From Bacillota bacterium (GTDB taxonomy: Bacteria; Bacillota; SHA-98; UBA4971), in NCBI GenBank assembly GCA_024653485.1, contig JANLFY010000002.1:186001-250000 (forward strand): a stretch of 64,000 nucleotides of DNA. Direction: 5' to 3'. Of this stretch, positions 25,819 through 35,123 are shown piece after piece. The position numbers were made by a program, and so were the translations under genes. Each line of letters starts with the position of its first letter. Position 1 is the stretch's first letter. The notes under the pieces are model-generated. The model saw only the letters and a list, made by a program, of their open reading frames with translations, did not search any database and was not told where the DNA came from.

Positions 25819-25822
<4 letters not shown>
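24788..25822 (+). CDS. galT: galactose-1-phosphate uridylyltransferase
   Basis: A 344-aa Leloir-pathway enzyme that exchanges galactose-1-phosphate with UDP-glucose. It begins LSELRWNPVLGEWVVTATHR, the standard GalT N-terminus, then CPLC (zinc), FENRFPSF, and the HIT-type active site HPHGQ with nucleophile H149 (first His H147). YDHYHFHIEF near the C-terminus is also conserved. I chose TTG 24788 because it gives the canonical N-terminus and has GGGAGA upstream; ATG 24740 adds 16 Arg/Lys-rich residues. The stop overlaps the galK start. No UDP-galactose epimerase gene is in the window. Confidence 0.96.
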
Positions 25823-27168
<1,346 letters not shown>

Positions 27169-27235
27169 TTGGAGCTGGCGAGGAGGACGCTTCCTCTCAT
27201 TCTGAAGAACTCGCAAAGAAAAGCGCTGAAGCGTG

Positions 27236-27266
27236 TTGACCCTAACGTAACGTGAGGGCTTAAGAT
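27236..27266 (+). promoter_or_regulatory. MerR-type promoter with 19-bp spacer and operator palindrome
   Basis: TTGACC (27236-27241) and TAAGAT (27261-27266) are separated by exactly 19 bases, the overlong spacer that MerR-family proteins untwist. The spacer region carries the palindrome CCCTAACGTAACGTGAGGG (27240-27258; eight of nine arm pairs match). It lies directly before the MerR-like gene, so it is probably autoregulated. Confidence 0.75.
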
Positions 27267-27286
27267 GACAGTGCGGAGGGGTTCGG

Positions 27287-28036
27287 TTGACGTACACGGT
27301 CAAAGCCGTCTCGGAGATCGCGGGCGTGAGCGTCCGCACTCTGCATCACTACGACCACATCGGCTTGCTTAGGCCCGCTCAAAGAGGCTTCTCGGGGTAT
27401 CGACTCTATACAGAAGAAGACCTCGAGCGGCTTCAGCAAGTTCTCTTCTTCCGGGAGCTGGGGTTCGGCCTTCATGAGATCAAGGAGATCATCGACCGCC
27501 CGGACTTCGATAGGAGGAAGGCCCTGCTGAAACACAAGGAGCTCCTGCTGGAGCGCAGAGAGCGGCTCACGCGGCTGGTCCAGCTGGTCGACCGAACCCT
27601 CGAGGCGATGGAGGAGGGCGTTGAGATGGACGAAAGAGAGATGTTCGAAGGGTTCGACCAAGAGCGCCTCGAGGAGGAAGCCCGGCAGCGTTGGGGTGGA
27701 ACCGAGGAGTTCGAGGAGTCCATCCGGAGGACTCGAAGCTATACGAAGGTGGATTGGGCGGCGATTCAAGAGGAAGGCAAAGAGGTTCTTCAGGGAATAG
27801 CGTCGCTGACGGACAGGGCACCTTCGGATCCGGAGGTCCAGCAGTGGATCGGCAGGCACCACAAACATATCAACGATCGTTTCTACAGGTGCTCGCTCAA
27901 GGTCTACAGAGGGCTGGGAGACCTATACGTGGAGGACGAGAGGTTCAAGGCGTTCTTCGAGAGGATAAAGCCCGGGATGGCATGGTTCATGAGAGACGCC
28001 ATGCACGCGTATTGTGACCGCCTGGAAGGCGAGTAA
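27287..28036 (+). CDS. MerR-family regulator with TipAS-like effector domain
   Basis: A 249-aa activator/repressor. An N-terminal winged helix (VKAVSEIAGVSVRTLHHYDH, IGLLRP, GYRLYTEEDLERLQQ) and a long dimerisation helix to about residue 105 are followed by a helical domain of TipAS type (VDWAAIQEEGKEV, FYRCSLKVYRGLGDLYVEDERF). TipA-like proteins respond to thiopeptides or other ligands. It starts at TTG 27287 with GGAGGGG upstream. It has its own promoter and is followed by a terminator, so it is a separate unit; its target may be only itself or the operon upstream. Confidence 0.9.
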   Translation: MTYTVKAVSEIAGVSVRTLHHYDHIGLLRPAQRGFSGYRLYTEEDLERLQQVLFFRELGFGLHEIKEIIDRPDFDRRKALLKHKELLLERRERLTRLVQLVDRTLEAMEEGVEMDEREMFEGFDQERLEEEARQRWGGTEEFEESIRRTRSYTKVDWAAIQEEGKEVLQGIASLTDRAPSDPEVQQWIGRHHKHINDRFYRCSLKVYRGLGDLYVEDERFKAFFERIKPGMAWFMRDAMHAYCDRLEGE

Positions 28037-28062
28037 TGGCATTCGCGTACGCGTGGCCGTTT

Positions 28063-28112
28063 CGCACCGCTAACCTCGGCTTGTCCGCGGCTAGCGGTGC
28101 GGTTTTGTCTTC
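28063..28112 (+). terminator. Rho-independent terminator after the MerR-like gene
   Basis: CGCACCGCTA (28063-28072) pairs perfectly with TAGCGGTGCG (28092-28101), with further pairing inside (CCTCGG/CCGCGG), and is followed by GTTTTGTCTT. It lies between convergent genes. Confidence 0.85.
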
Positions 28113-28148
28113 CTAGAGCCGGGATGCGCCCCTTCCGTCGGGAACATC

Positions 28149-28574
28149 CTACCGGCCTGCGGTTGTCAACGCGTTCTCTATTGCCTTCAGTATCACCTTG
28201 CTACTATAGGTGGCCCCGGCGACCGTGTCCACGTCCAAGGACTGAGCGTCTACGACTCTTCCGGGTATTGCTTCTGCCGCAGCTCCCCGGCCATGTCGGT
28301 GTTCGACGAGCTCGATCTCTGATATCCTGTGATCCCTTACGGTCACTTTCACCCGAGCGCTCACCGGAAACATGCTGTAACTTCCGTAGTACGTGCCGTC
28401 AGCCACTCGGGACATGTCCACGTCCGCCATAGGCAGACTCTTGAGCTGCTCCAGATTTGCCTCCGTGGTCCTGATGAACGACCTTAGACCGATAGCAACG
28501 ACGCACGCCACACCGACCACGCCAGTCAAGACGGCGAGCACCATCCTGCGTCTTCTCTTGTTCACATTGTCCAT
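28149..28574 (-). CDS. membrane-anchored FMN-binding domain protein
   Basis: A 141-aa protein: N-terminal membrane anchor (residues about 12-30) and an extracytoplasmic FMN-binding domain of the NqrC/RnfG type (DGTYYGSYSMF, ISEIELVEHRHGRG, QSLDVDTVAGATYSSKVILKAIENAL). The GATYSS motif is where flavin is bound covalently through Thr/Ser in relatives. GGAGGTG precedes the ATG at 28574. It lies 52 bases after the flavodoxin-like gene on the same strand, so both probably belong to one redox unit. Redox partner unknown. Confidence 0.88.
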   Translation of the reverse strand: MDNVNKRRRRMVLAVLTGVVGVACVVAIGLRSFIRTTEANLEQLKSLPMADVDMSRVADGTYYGSYSMFPVSARVKVTVRDHRISEIELVEHRHGRGAAAEAIPGRVVDAQSLDVDTVAGATYSSKVILKAIENALTTAGR

Positions 28575-28626
28575 AAAGGGTTCACCTCCCTGTCCGACGC
28601 CTCCGCAACTTACCAGGTCATGGGAA

Positions 28627-29115
28627 TCACCAGGTCCTCACGAGACTCTTTGCCCAAGCTGCCGCCCGTTCCAGCTCACCGTCTTTCAATGGGCCTTCGC
28701 TGTCCTTCACGAAAAACCCTTCGGGTGGAGCCGCAAGCGCGCCACCCTTCTTCTCGAGCCTATCCGCGATGGGCTTCGCGGCGTATCCGAACAGCCTGAC
28801 CATGACGTTGAGAAAGCGTGAGCGCACGTCGGCCGCGGAGATCCTGGTGTCGAAGGCAGCCACCTTGACACCTTTCAGGCCTCCCGGTGGGATGCTGTCA
28901 AGAAAGTCCGTGACCGGCTTTGTCGGCCGGAAAGCCCGCGTGGGTGAACCGACGATCAGTAATCTCAATCCGTTCAAGTGTTCTGGCCTGACCTCGCTCG
29001 CACGAAGCGTTTCCGTGTCGGCCGGCGAGCCTATGGCCTTGCCCATCGCTCGAGCCACCTGCTCAGTATTCCCGAAAACCGAGTCGAACACTATCAGGGT
29101 TCTTGCTGCTGTCAT
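28627..29115 (-). CDS. flavodoxin-domain protein
   Basis: A 162-aa flavodoxin-like electron carrier or FMN reductase. The phosphate-binding loop VFDSVFGNTEQVA opens the protein, LLIVGSPTRAFRPTKPV forms the second flavin loop, and VAAFDTRI the third strand. ATG 29115 is preceded by AAGAGGAGG; ATG 29172 upstream has no SD. The FMN-binding gene follows. No electron donor is encoded nearby. Confidence 0.85.
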   Translation of the reverse strand: MTAARTLIVFDSVFGNTEQVARAMGKAIGSPADTETLRASEVRPEHLNGLRLLIVGSPTRAFRPTKPVTDFLDSIPPGGLKGVKVAAFDTRISAADVRSRFLNVMVRLFGYAAKPIADRLEKKGGALAAPPEGFFVKDSEGPLKDGELERAAAWAKSLVRTW

Positions 29116-29347
29116 TCGGGGATGCCTCCTCTTACGAGCTCCCGAGTAGTGAGCCCAGACCTCGTCCTTCATCGAGACTCACCCGAAGTCGTACATTCAT
29201 TATTGCCAGCGTATCACCTTCCGACGGTTGAAGATTTCCCGGGAGCGTTCACACCCGGGAGGTTGCGGCCGCTGCTGCGACGGCGGGTTCCGCTGTCGAG
29301 TCCGGATATCAGCTCGCACTCACCGCCAGGAATTCCGCGAGGAGGAT

Positions 29348-29377
29348 TGTCATCCGTAAGAGAGAAAGATTATACTA
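29348..29377 (+). promoter_or_regulatory. sigma-70-type promoter for the GntR regulator
   Basis: TTGTCA (29348-29353), an 18-base spacer and TATACT (29372-29377) in the direction of the regulator gene, giving a leader of about 250 bases. Confidence 0.55.
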
Positions 29378-29412
29378 ACAAAGAGCCTTCGTTGTGTCGA
29401 AGGGCGTTTTCC

Positions 29413-29424
29413 TGCCAATTGGCA
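29413..29424. promoter_or_regulatory. perfect 12-bp palindrome, candidate operator
   Basis: TGCCAATTGGCA is fully self-complementary and lies about 30 bases past the predicted transcript start. AATTGG-containing palindromes are common operators of FadR-type regulators such as PdhR, so autoregulation by the downstream gene is plausible but unproven. Confidence 0.4.
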
Positions 29425-29497
29425 TGGCCTCTCGTGAGCGTCTGGCAGGCGCGGCGTCGTGGACGCGGCGCGTGGCCGTGAAGAGACGCACAAGCAA

Positions 29498-29541
29498 GAT
29501 GCGGCTGAGATGCGGCTGAGATTCGGCTTGGATGCGGCAGG
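29498..29541. repeat. 11-bp tandem repeat, four copies
   Basis: GATGCGGCTGA occurs twice exactly (29498-29508, 29509-29519) and twice degenerate (29520-29530, 29531-29541) in the leader of the GntR gene. Confidence 0.85.
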
Positions 29542-29633
29542 GATAGACGTGGGGCAGGCGACCTGAACAGCTCTCAAGCAGCTCTGCCTTCGAAGAGGCT
29601 TCATCCTACAGTAGAGTGGTGCGGGTGAAGAGA

Positions 29634-30482
29634 ATGGTCGGTCTCGATTTGAAGCCGGTTGAGACGGTGAGCACGTCGACTCAGATTATCGAGCAGTTCG
29701 TGGAGATGATTCGAACTGCAAGGCTCAAACCCGGGAACTGCCTTCCCTCTGAAACGAGCCTGGCCAAGAGCCTTGGCACGAGCCGCGCGACGATCAGAGA
29801 GGCATTGAGCGGCCTAAAGGTCCTGGGGCTTCTGGAATCCATCCCAGGCAAGGGCAACTTCGTCAAGAAGCCCAGCATGGACTATCAACTCGAAGGCATC
29901 GTCGATACGATCAGGAGCCGGATGAGTTTCCTGGAGGCACTCGAAGCCAGAAGGGCGATAGAGGGTGAGGTCTGCTACCTGGCGGCGAAGAGGCGCACCG
30001 ATTCCGCGCTTCGGGAAATAGAGGATACCCTGAAGAAGTGCAAAGACGTAAAGTCCGTGGACGAGTTCATCGATGCTGACTACGGATTTCACCTGGCCTT
30101 GGCAAAGGCGTCTGACAATCGCCTTTTCATCCAGTTCATCAAAGAGGCCTTGCTGAAGTTGGGGCAGCCGTATTACAATGCCATAAGGCTGGCCGAAGCG
30201 GCGGACGATCCCTCATCTGTGAAGAGGCTCTTCGGGAAGTCTTACGACGACCACGAGGCGATCTACAAAGCGATCCTGGAAGGAGACTCTGCGGCGGCTC
30301 GTAAGAGTATGATCAGTCATCTCCAGGCGGCCAGGCAGAAGTTCACGGAGTACTGCGAAATCGTAGAGCCCGATGACCTTCAGCCCGGGCTTGAGGACGA
30401 AGACCGTTCAGACTGCGGGGATTGCGGTGCGCGCGAGCGCCCCGTGGCTGTGTCGGGGGAAGCAGCCCGTCCGACGACGTAG
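29634..30482 (+). CDS. GntR/FadR-family regulator (FCD domain)
   Basis: A 282-aa regulator. The N-terminal winged helix (LKPGNCLPSETSLAKSLG, SRATIREALSGLKVLGLLE) is followed by an all-helical FCD domain with the expected Asp and His metal/ligand residues (DADYGFHLALAKAS, SYDDHEAIYKAI, MISHLQ). FCD regulators sense small carboxylates or sugar acids. I take ATG 29634 with GGGTGAAGAG before it; GTG 29616/29619 are alternatives. The C-terminal ~35 residues are Asp/Arg-rich and non-family. It is transcribed toward the catabolic operon at 30883-40864 and probably represses it via the repeated TGTCWGACAG sites. Confidence 0.9.
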   Translation: MVGLDLKPVETVSTSTQIIEQFVEMIRTARLKPGNCLPSETSLAKSLGTSRATIREALSGLKVLGLLESIPGKGNFVKKPSMDYQLEGIVDTIRSRMSFLEALEARRAIEGEVCYLAAKRRTDSALREIEDTLKKCKDVKSVDEFIDADYGFHLALAKASDNRLFIQFIKEALLKLGQPYYNAIRLAEAADDPSSVKRLFGKSYDDHEAIYKAILEGDSAAARKSMISHLQAARQKFTEYCEIVEPDDLQPGLEDEDRSDCGDCGARERPVAVSGEAARPTT

Positions 30483-30520
30483 CGCGTGTCCCCTAGGGGA
30501 GCGCTGTCAGCCGGTATGGC

Positions 30521-30538
30521 TGTCTGACAGCTTGACAG
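30521..30538. promoter_or_regulatory. candidate GntR operator, copy 1
   Basis: TGTCTGACAGCTTGACAG, with core palindrome TGTCTGACA. It overlaps the -35 box at 30532-30537, and its left part completes an 8-bp inverted repeat with 30503-30510. It fits the GT-N3-AC core known for FadR-type operators. Confidence 0.5.
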
Positions 30539-30560
30539 GTTGGCAGGGTTGGTTTATCAT
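30532..30560 (+). promoter_or_regulatory. sigma-70-type promoter TTGACA-17-TATCAT
   Basis: TTGACA at 30532-30537, a 17-base spacer, and TATCAT at 30555-30560. The -35 lies in the operator candidate, so a bound repressor would block polymerase. It drives the Tm-1-like to cupin operon. Confidence 0.75.
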
Positions 30561-30678
30561 GTGTGTGCTGGCTCTTTCATGGGTTCGTTCGCAGGCTGGG
30601 ATACCCCGGCCGTCCTACTCGAGCTGTCAGCGAGGGGCGCGCGACATCCACGTGAGACGGGTAATTCTTTAGTACAAA

Positions 30679-30696
30679 TGTCAGACAGCAAGACAG
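30679..30696. promoter_or_regulatory. candidate GntR operator, copy 2
   Basis: TGTCAGACAGCAAGACAG, identical to copy 1 at 15 of 18 positions and same orientation, about 110 bases downstream of the promoter. Two sites flanking a promoter would allow looping. Confidence 0.45.
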
Positions 30697-30882
30697 TAAG
30701 ACGAATTCGTCTTCGTCTATGATGGCCGGTCGCGTCGGCCGCTTCTCTCCAGAAGAAACGTCGCTGGTGCTCACAAGTCGCGTTCACCAGTCGCGGTGGT
30801 TGTCTCGTGCGAACCTGGCAGTGTTCCAAGTAACCTCCATATTGAGTCTACGCAGAAACTGAGGAGGTCTGACCTGATCGTA

Positions 30883-32163
30883 ATGGTCCCGACGATTCTC
30901 ATCATCGCGACTCTGGATACCAAGGAAATCGAGGCTGACTACCTGAAAGCGGCGATAGAGGGAAACGGGTTCCGCACGCTTGTGATGGACACGGGCATTC
31001 TCTCGCCTCCTCGGAGAATCAAGCCGGACATTCCAAGAGAAGAAGTAGCCATTGCGGGCGGCATGACCATCGACGGGCTGTTGGCGACCGGCAACAAGGG
31101 CAAGTGCATAGAGGTTATGATCAATGGAGCGAAGAAGGTAGCTCAGCAGTGGTATGCCGACGGGAGATTCGCCGGGGTGATCGCGATCGGCGGTTCCCAG
31201 GGCACAAACATTGCCACGGCCGTGATGCAGAATCTGCCGTTCGGCGTGCCCAAGCTGATGGTTTCCACGGTGGCTTGTGGCACTGCCACCTTCGGACCGT
31301 TCGTCGGAACCAAGGATGTGGCCATCATGCACTCAGTGGTCGACGTGCAAGGGATAAACGGTCTGACCAGGCGGGTGTTCATGAACGCGGCCGGCGCGAT
31401 CTGCGGAATGGTAAGGAGTGCCGCGGGCCAGCTCGGACGCGAGCGGCGTAGAAGGACCGTCGCCATGTCGATGTTGGGGACGACGACTCCTGGAGCCCTG
31501 CGGGCGCGCGCGCTTCTCGAAGAGAGAGATTTCGAGGTGGTGGCCTTCCACCAGAACGGGACGGGAGGGATCGCCATGGAGGACCTGATCAGGGAGGGGT
31601 TCTTCGATGGCGTTCTGGACATCAACCTCCATGAAGTGGCGGACCGATACGTCGGAGGACTCCATGGGGCGATCAGGGATTACAGGCTGGAGTCAGCGTG
31701 CCAAGCTGGCTTACCACAGGTCATCGCTCCAGGGAGCATTGAGTATACGGTGCAGGGCCCGGCAAGCACGCTCACACCTGAGATGAAGCGGAGGAAGTAC
31801 ATAGTCCACAATCCCACTCTGACCCTGGTCCGACTCTCCCACGATGAAATGGCCGAAGTCGCGAGGCTGCTGGCGAGCAAGATCAACCAAGCCAGAGGAC
31901 CGGTGAGAGTGTTTCTGCCGCTCAAAGGGTTCTCCTACCCCAACCGCGAGGGGCACGAGCTGTGGGATCCCGAAGGCAACCAGATCTTCCTCGAGACCTT
32001 CAAGAACGAGATTTCCCCCTCCATCCCGGTGGAGGAGGTGAATGCCCACATCAATGACGGACAGTTCATCGACCTGGTCGTAGGGAGTTTCCTCGAGATG
32101 ATGTCACACTGCGACGGTGCCGAGGACGATCTCAGAATCCAAATGGGAAGGTGCGCGCGATGA
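30883..32163 (+). CDS. Tm-1-like (UPF0261) ATP-binding protein
   Basis: A 426-aa protein of the UPF0261/Tm-1 family, named after tomato mosaic resistance protein Tm-1, whose relatives are common in bacterial catabolic operons with unclear function. It has ILIIATLDTKEIEADYLK at the N-terminus, GVIAIGGSQGTNIAT, STVACGTATFGPFVGTKDV, MSMLGTTTPGALRARALLE opening the second half, and QVIAPGSIEYTV. The ATG at 30883 is my choice; GAGGAGG is 15 bases upstream, longer than usual, so a non-ATG start slightly upstream is possible. It is the first gene of the operon and overlaps the next by ATGA. Confidence 0.85.
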   Translation: MVPTILIIATLDTKEIEADYLKAAIEGNGFRTLVMDTGILSPPRRIKPDIPREEVAIAGGMTIDGLLATGNKGKCIEVMINGAKKVAQQWYADGRFAGVIAIGGSQGTNIATAVMQNLPFGVPKLMVSTVACGTATFGPFVGTKDVAIMHSVVDVQGINGLTRRVFMNAAGAICGMVRSAAGQLGRERRRRTVAMSMLGTTTPGALRARALLEERDFEVVAFHQNGTGGIAMEDLIREGFFDGVLDINLHEVADRYVGGLHGAIRDYRLESACQAGLPQVIAPGSIEYTVQGPASTLTPEMKRRKYIVHNPTLTLVRLSHDEMAEVARLLASKINQARGPVRVFLPLKGFSYPNREGHELWDPEGNQIFLETFKNEISPSIPVEEVNAHINDGQFIDLVVGSFLEMMSHCDGAEDDLRIQMGRCAR

Positions 32164-33059
32164 CCAACACAATCAAGGAGAAGCTGTCGGGGGTCTTCAC
32201 CCCGATGGTGACCCCATTCAAGAACGATGAGATCCTCTATGAAGGGATAGTTGAGAACGTCAAGAGGATGAACAAGACTGGTCTTCGGGGATACTTCGTC
32301 CTGGGGACCAACGGAGAGTTCAGGTCGCTGTCGGTCGAGGAAAGACTCGCGGTTCTGAAGACGGTGATCGAAAACGCCGCTGACGACAAGGTGATCATGG
32401 CCGGAACGAGCGCGGAGAGCACCAAGGAGACCATCGACATCACCCGGGAGGCGGCCAAGCTCGGAGCGTCCATGGTCAGCTTGCTGATGCCCCACTTCTT
32501 CCGGAAACATCTCGACGACAACGCGTTGGCGGACTACGTAATCAGGGTGGCCGATGCTTCGCCAGTGCCAGTACTTCTCTACAACAACCCGTCGGTGGCC
32601 GCCGATGTGTTGATAAGCCCGGATGTGGTCAGGAAAGTGGCCGAACACCCCAATGTGGTAGGCATGAAAGACAGCTCCAAAGGCAACTTCAAAGCCTATC
32701 TCCAAGCGGCGGGCGGGAAGGAGTTCTACGTCTTGGCCGGGTCCGCCGGGTTCTTCCTCGACTTGCTGCAGGAAGGCGGAACGGGGGGCGTCCTCTCACT
32801 GGCCAACGTCTTCCCCGAAGAGTGCGTCAAGCTCTACGCCGCCTTCAGGGAAGGACGTCTCGATGAAGCCAGGAAGCTCAATGAGAGGATCGTTGAGTTG
32901 AACAAGAGGGTCTCAGGCTTCGGCGGAGTTGCCGCCGTCAAGAGCGCAATGGAGCTGGCTGGTTATGTCGGTGGAGACCCCAGGCACCCGCTGAGACCGT
33001 TGACGCAGGAGCAAAAACGGACTCTGGAGGCAAGCATCAGGGAACTGGGGTTCATCTAA
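32160..33059 (+). CDS. dihydrodipicolinate synthase/N-acetylneuraminate lyase family aldolase
   Basis: A 299-aa TIM-barrel class I aldolase. GVFTPMVTPFKNDE, GTNGEF (the GxxGE carboxylate site), PVPVLLYNNP with the catalytic Tyr, and VVGMKDSS with the Schiff-base Lys are all present. Family members cleave or form pyruvate-containing keto acids such as 2-keto-3-deoxy sugar acids. ATG 32160 overlaps the previous stop and has GGAAGG upstream. In this operon it would be the carbon-cleaving step. Confidence 0.92.
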   Translation: MTNTIKEKLSGVFTPMVTPFKNDEILYEGIVENVKRMNKTGLRGYFVLGTNGEFRSLSVEERLAVLKTVIENAADDKVIMAGTSAESTKETIDITREAAKLGASMVSLLMPHFFRKHLDDNALADYVIRVADASPVPVLLYNNPSVAADVLISPDVVRKVAEHPNVVGMKDSSKGNFKAYLQAAGGKEFYVLAGSAGFFLDLLQEGGTGGVLSLANVFPEECVKLYAAFREGRLDEARKLNERIVELNKRVSGFGGVAAVKSAMELAGYVGGDPRHPLRPLTQEQKRTLEASIRELGFI

Positions 33060-33095
33060 CAGCACAAGGCAAGAGGACAAGGGAGGAAACTTGAG

Positions 33096-33959
33096 ATGCC
33101 GCGGAAGGAAACCTGGAACATCTACGAAAAGGGCTACGACGAGGTAGCCGAGTACTTGAAGCAAAACGACGTCATCATGATCCCGATGGGCTCCACCGAG
33201 AAGCACGGCGCCCACTGCCCGCTCGGGACGGACAGCCTGACGACCATGGGAGTCGTCCAGGTGGCGGCGAAGATAGCCAAGACCTGCTACACCCCCTTGA
33301 TTCCCGTCGGCTACTCTCCGCACCACATGGGCGAGGTCAATCAGGGGACTGGAACGCTGACGTTCTCGGGAGACACCTACCGACGCATAGTGTACGAGCT
33401 CGCGATGAGCACGATATATCACGGGTTCAACAAGATAGTCTTCGTCACACACCATGGCAGCAACTCCAAGGTCGTCGACGACGTGCTGCGTAGACTCAGA
33501 TACGAGACAGGTTGCTTCGTTTGCTGGTACAAGACCCCGACCGAGCGGACTTACTCCCTCATAGGTGAAATCGTTGAGGGACCGCCGGAAGAAACTCCTG
33601 GATGGCACGCCGGAGAAATCGAAACCAGCACCGCGTGGGCGGCCGATGAGGGCACCGTCGACATGAGCAAGGCCAAGCCTGACCGGACCCATGCCCCGCG
33701 ATGGATGGGCCCTGCCTTCACGAAGCATGACGGCTCGGGGTTCGTGACCTTCATGGGCGCGGAGAACATCTGGGTTCCCATGGAACACCACGAGTATTCC
33801 GATACGGCCACAATCGGCAATCCGTTGAGGGCGAGCAAGGAAAAGGGCGAGAAGTACTTCCAGATCGCCGGCGAGGCTCTGGCGAAGTTCCTGGAGGAAG
33901 TGAAGAAGTTCGACATCGTCGTCCCGCTCGAGAAGCGTCTCTTCACTAATAGGGCCTAG
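33096..33959 (+). CDS. creatininase-family amidohydrolase
   Basis: A 287-aa metal-dependent hydrolase of the creatininase fold. MGSTEKHGAHCPLGTDS carries the Glu, His and Asp metal ligands, FVTHHGSN replaces the NHGGN loop, and PGWHAGEIETS the C-terminal His/Glu. Relatives open lactam or formamide rings (creatininase, ArfB, MftE). GGAGGAAAC precedes the ATG. Its presence suggests that the catabolised compound contains, or passes through, an amide, lactam or lactone. Confidence 0.9.
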   Translation: MPRKETWNIYEKGYDEVAEYLKQNDVIMIPMGSTEKHGAHCPLGTDSLTTMGVVQVAAKIAKTCYTPLIPVGYSPHHMGEVNQGTGTLTFSGDTYRRIVYELAMSTIYHGFNKIVFVTHHGSNSKVVDDVLRRLRYETGCFVCWYKTPTERTYSLIGEIVEGPPEETPGWHAGEIETSTAWAADEGTVDMSKAKPDRTHAPRWMGPAFTKHDGSGFVTFMGAENIWVPMEHHEYSDTATIGNPLRASKEKGEKYFQIAGEALAKFLEEVKKFDIVVPLEKRLFTNRA

Positions 33960-34058
33960 TCAAGAGGGCCTGGTCGCCGACAGTGTCCGGGCCATAGCGG
34001 AGCCGAAGGGGACACGTCACGCTGGCACACATTACGTGAAGGTCGAGGAGCGTAGCAC

Positions 34059-34832
34059 ATGGGAAGACTGCAAGATCGGGTGGCATTGGTGACAGGCGCA
34101 GCCCAGGGCATGGGATTCGCCATCGCCAGATGTCTATTGAGAGAGGGCGCCAAGGTCCTCATCAACGACGTTAACCCCGATACCATTCAGCGGGCCGTAG
34201 AGGAGTTGAACAGGGAATTCCCAGGTCGTGTTCTTGGGAAGAAAGCCGATGTGACCAACAAGGCGGAGGTCCAGAACATGATCGAGGAGCTCTGCCGGGA
34301 GTGGGGAACCATCGACATCCTGGTCAACAACGCCGGCGGCGCCCTTCATACACCGTACAAACTGGAAGAGATAGAAGAGAAGCACTGGGATCTGGTCCTC
34401 AACGTGAACCTGAAGGGGACCTTCTTCACCTGCCAGTGCGCTATTCCCATAATGGCCAAAGCCGGTAAGGGTGCCATCGTGAACATGGCCGCGCTCGCTG
34501 GCCATTGGCGGGCGTCGTTGGCTGGTGTGCAGTACACGGCCGCCAAGGCGGGCGTGGAAGGGCTGACGCGCCAGCTCGCGTACGATTGGGGCCCCAAGGG
34601 AATCAGGGTGAACGCTGTCGCTCCCACGGTGACCATCACGGGCGACAGAGTCAAGTCGCTGTGGGATGACAAGACGGAAGAGGAAAAGAACAGGATCATC
34701 TCCCAGATCCCCCTCAGGCGGCTGAGTACGCCGGAGGAAATCGGTAACGCAGTGGTGTTCTTGGCCTCCGACGAAGCCAGCTACATCACCGGCATCACCC
34801 TGGATGTATGCGGCGGACGATACCTGAGGTGA
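34059..34832 (+). CDS. short-chain dehydrogenase/reductase
   Basis: A 257-aa SDR resembling gluconate 5-dehydrogenase/FabG proteins: TGAAQGMGFAIA loop, NDVN after strand 2 (NAD preference), NNAGG, catalytic Ser in NMAALAGHW (here Ala-Ala-Leu-Ala, so the usual Ser is displaced), Y-T-A-A-K, and DEASYITGITLDVCGG. The apparent absence of Ser at its normal site is worth checking. GAGGAGCG precedes ATG 34059. It is 99 bases after the creatininase-like gene in the same operon. Confidence 0.88.
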   Translation: MGRLQDRVALVTGAAQGMGFAIARCLLREGAKVLINDVNPDTIQRAVEELNREFPGRVLGKKADVTNKAEVQNMIEELCREWGTIDILVNNAGGALHTPYKLEEIEEKHWDLVLNVNLKGTFFTCQCAIPIMAKAGKGAIVNMAALAGHWRASLAGVQYTAAKAGVEGLTRQLAYDWGPKGIRVNAVAPTVTITGDRVKSLWDDKTEEEKNRIISQIPLRRLSTPEEIGNAVVFLASDEASYITGITLDVCGGRYLR

Positions 34833-35084
34833 TGAGGCTGCGCTTTGCGGTCGCCCATTTCAGGGCGTCGCAAGAGCTTGGGGCATCCTCGGCAGTTGTT
34901 TGAGAAGCGAGATCTCAAAAGCCGCCCTCCGCGTAACGTCACGCGTTCCATGGCCCACCAAGGCCTGGAAGCCGTCATGCAAGTGGGAGCAGCAGGGGCG
35001 ATACCACACGAGCAGGACGCTTTTTGCCGGGGATGCCCCGAACCTGTGGAGGTCTCTTTGACGGACTTGGGATTGCCTCGTGGT

Positions 35085-35108
35085 GAGGTATACAGAGAGG
35101 TATACAGA
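35085..35108. repeat. 12-bp direct tandem repeat
   Basis: GAGGTATACAGA occurs twice head to tail (35085-35096, 35097-35108), ending just before the SD of the next gene. The rest of the 290-base gap (34833-35123) shows nothing I can name. Confidence 0.85.
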
Positions 35109-35123
35109 TAAGAGGGATAGAAA

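Larger units (their letters stand above)
29116..29633. other. regulatory region between flavodoxin and GntR genes
   Basis: No gene is supportable. It holds a sigma-70-type promoter (29348-29377), a perfect 12-bp palindrome (29413-29424) and a fourfold 11-bp repeat (29498-29541), described separately, all on the way to the GntR gene. Confidence 0.5.
30483..30882. other. promoter/leader region of the catabolic operon
   Basis: No gene here. It contains a canonical promoter at 30532-30560, two near-identical 18-base operator candidates (30521-30538, 30679-30696), an inverted repeat GCTGTCAG/CTGACAGC (30503-30531), and a leader of about 310 bases before the first start codon. Confidence 0.6.
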
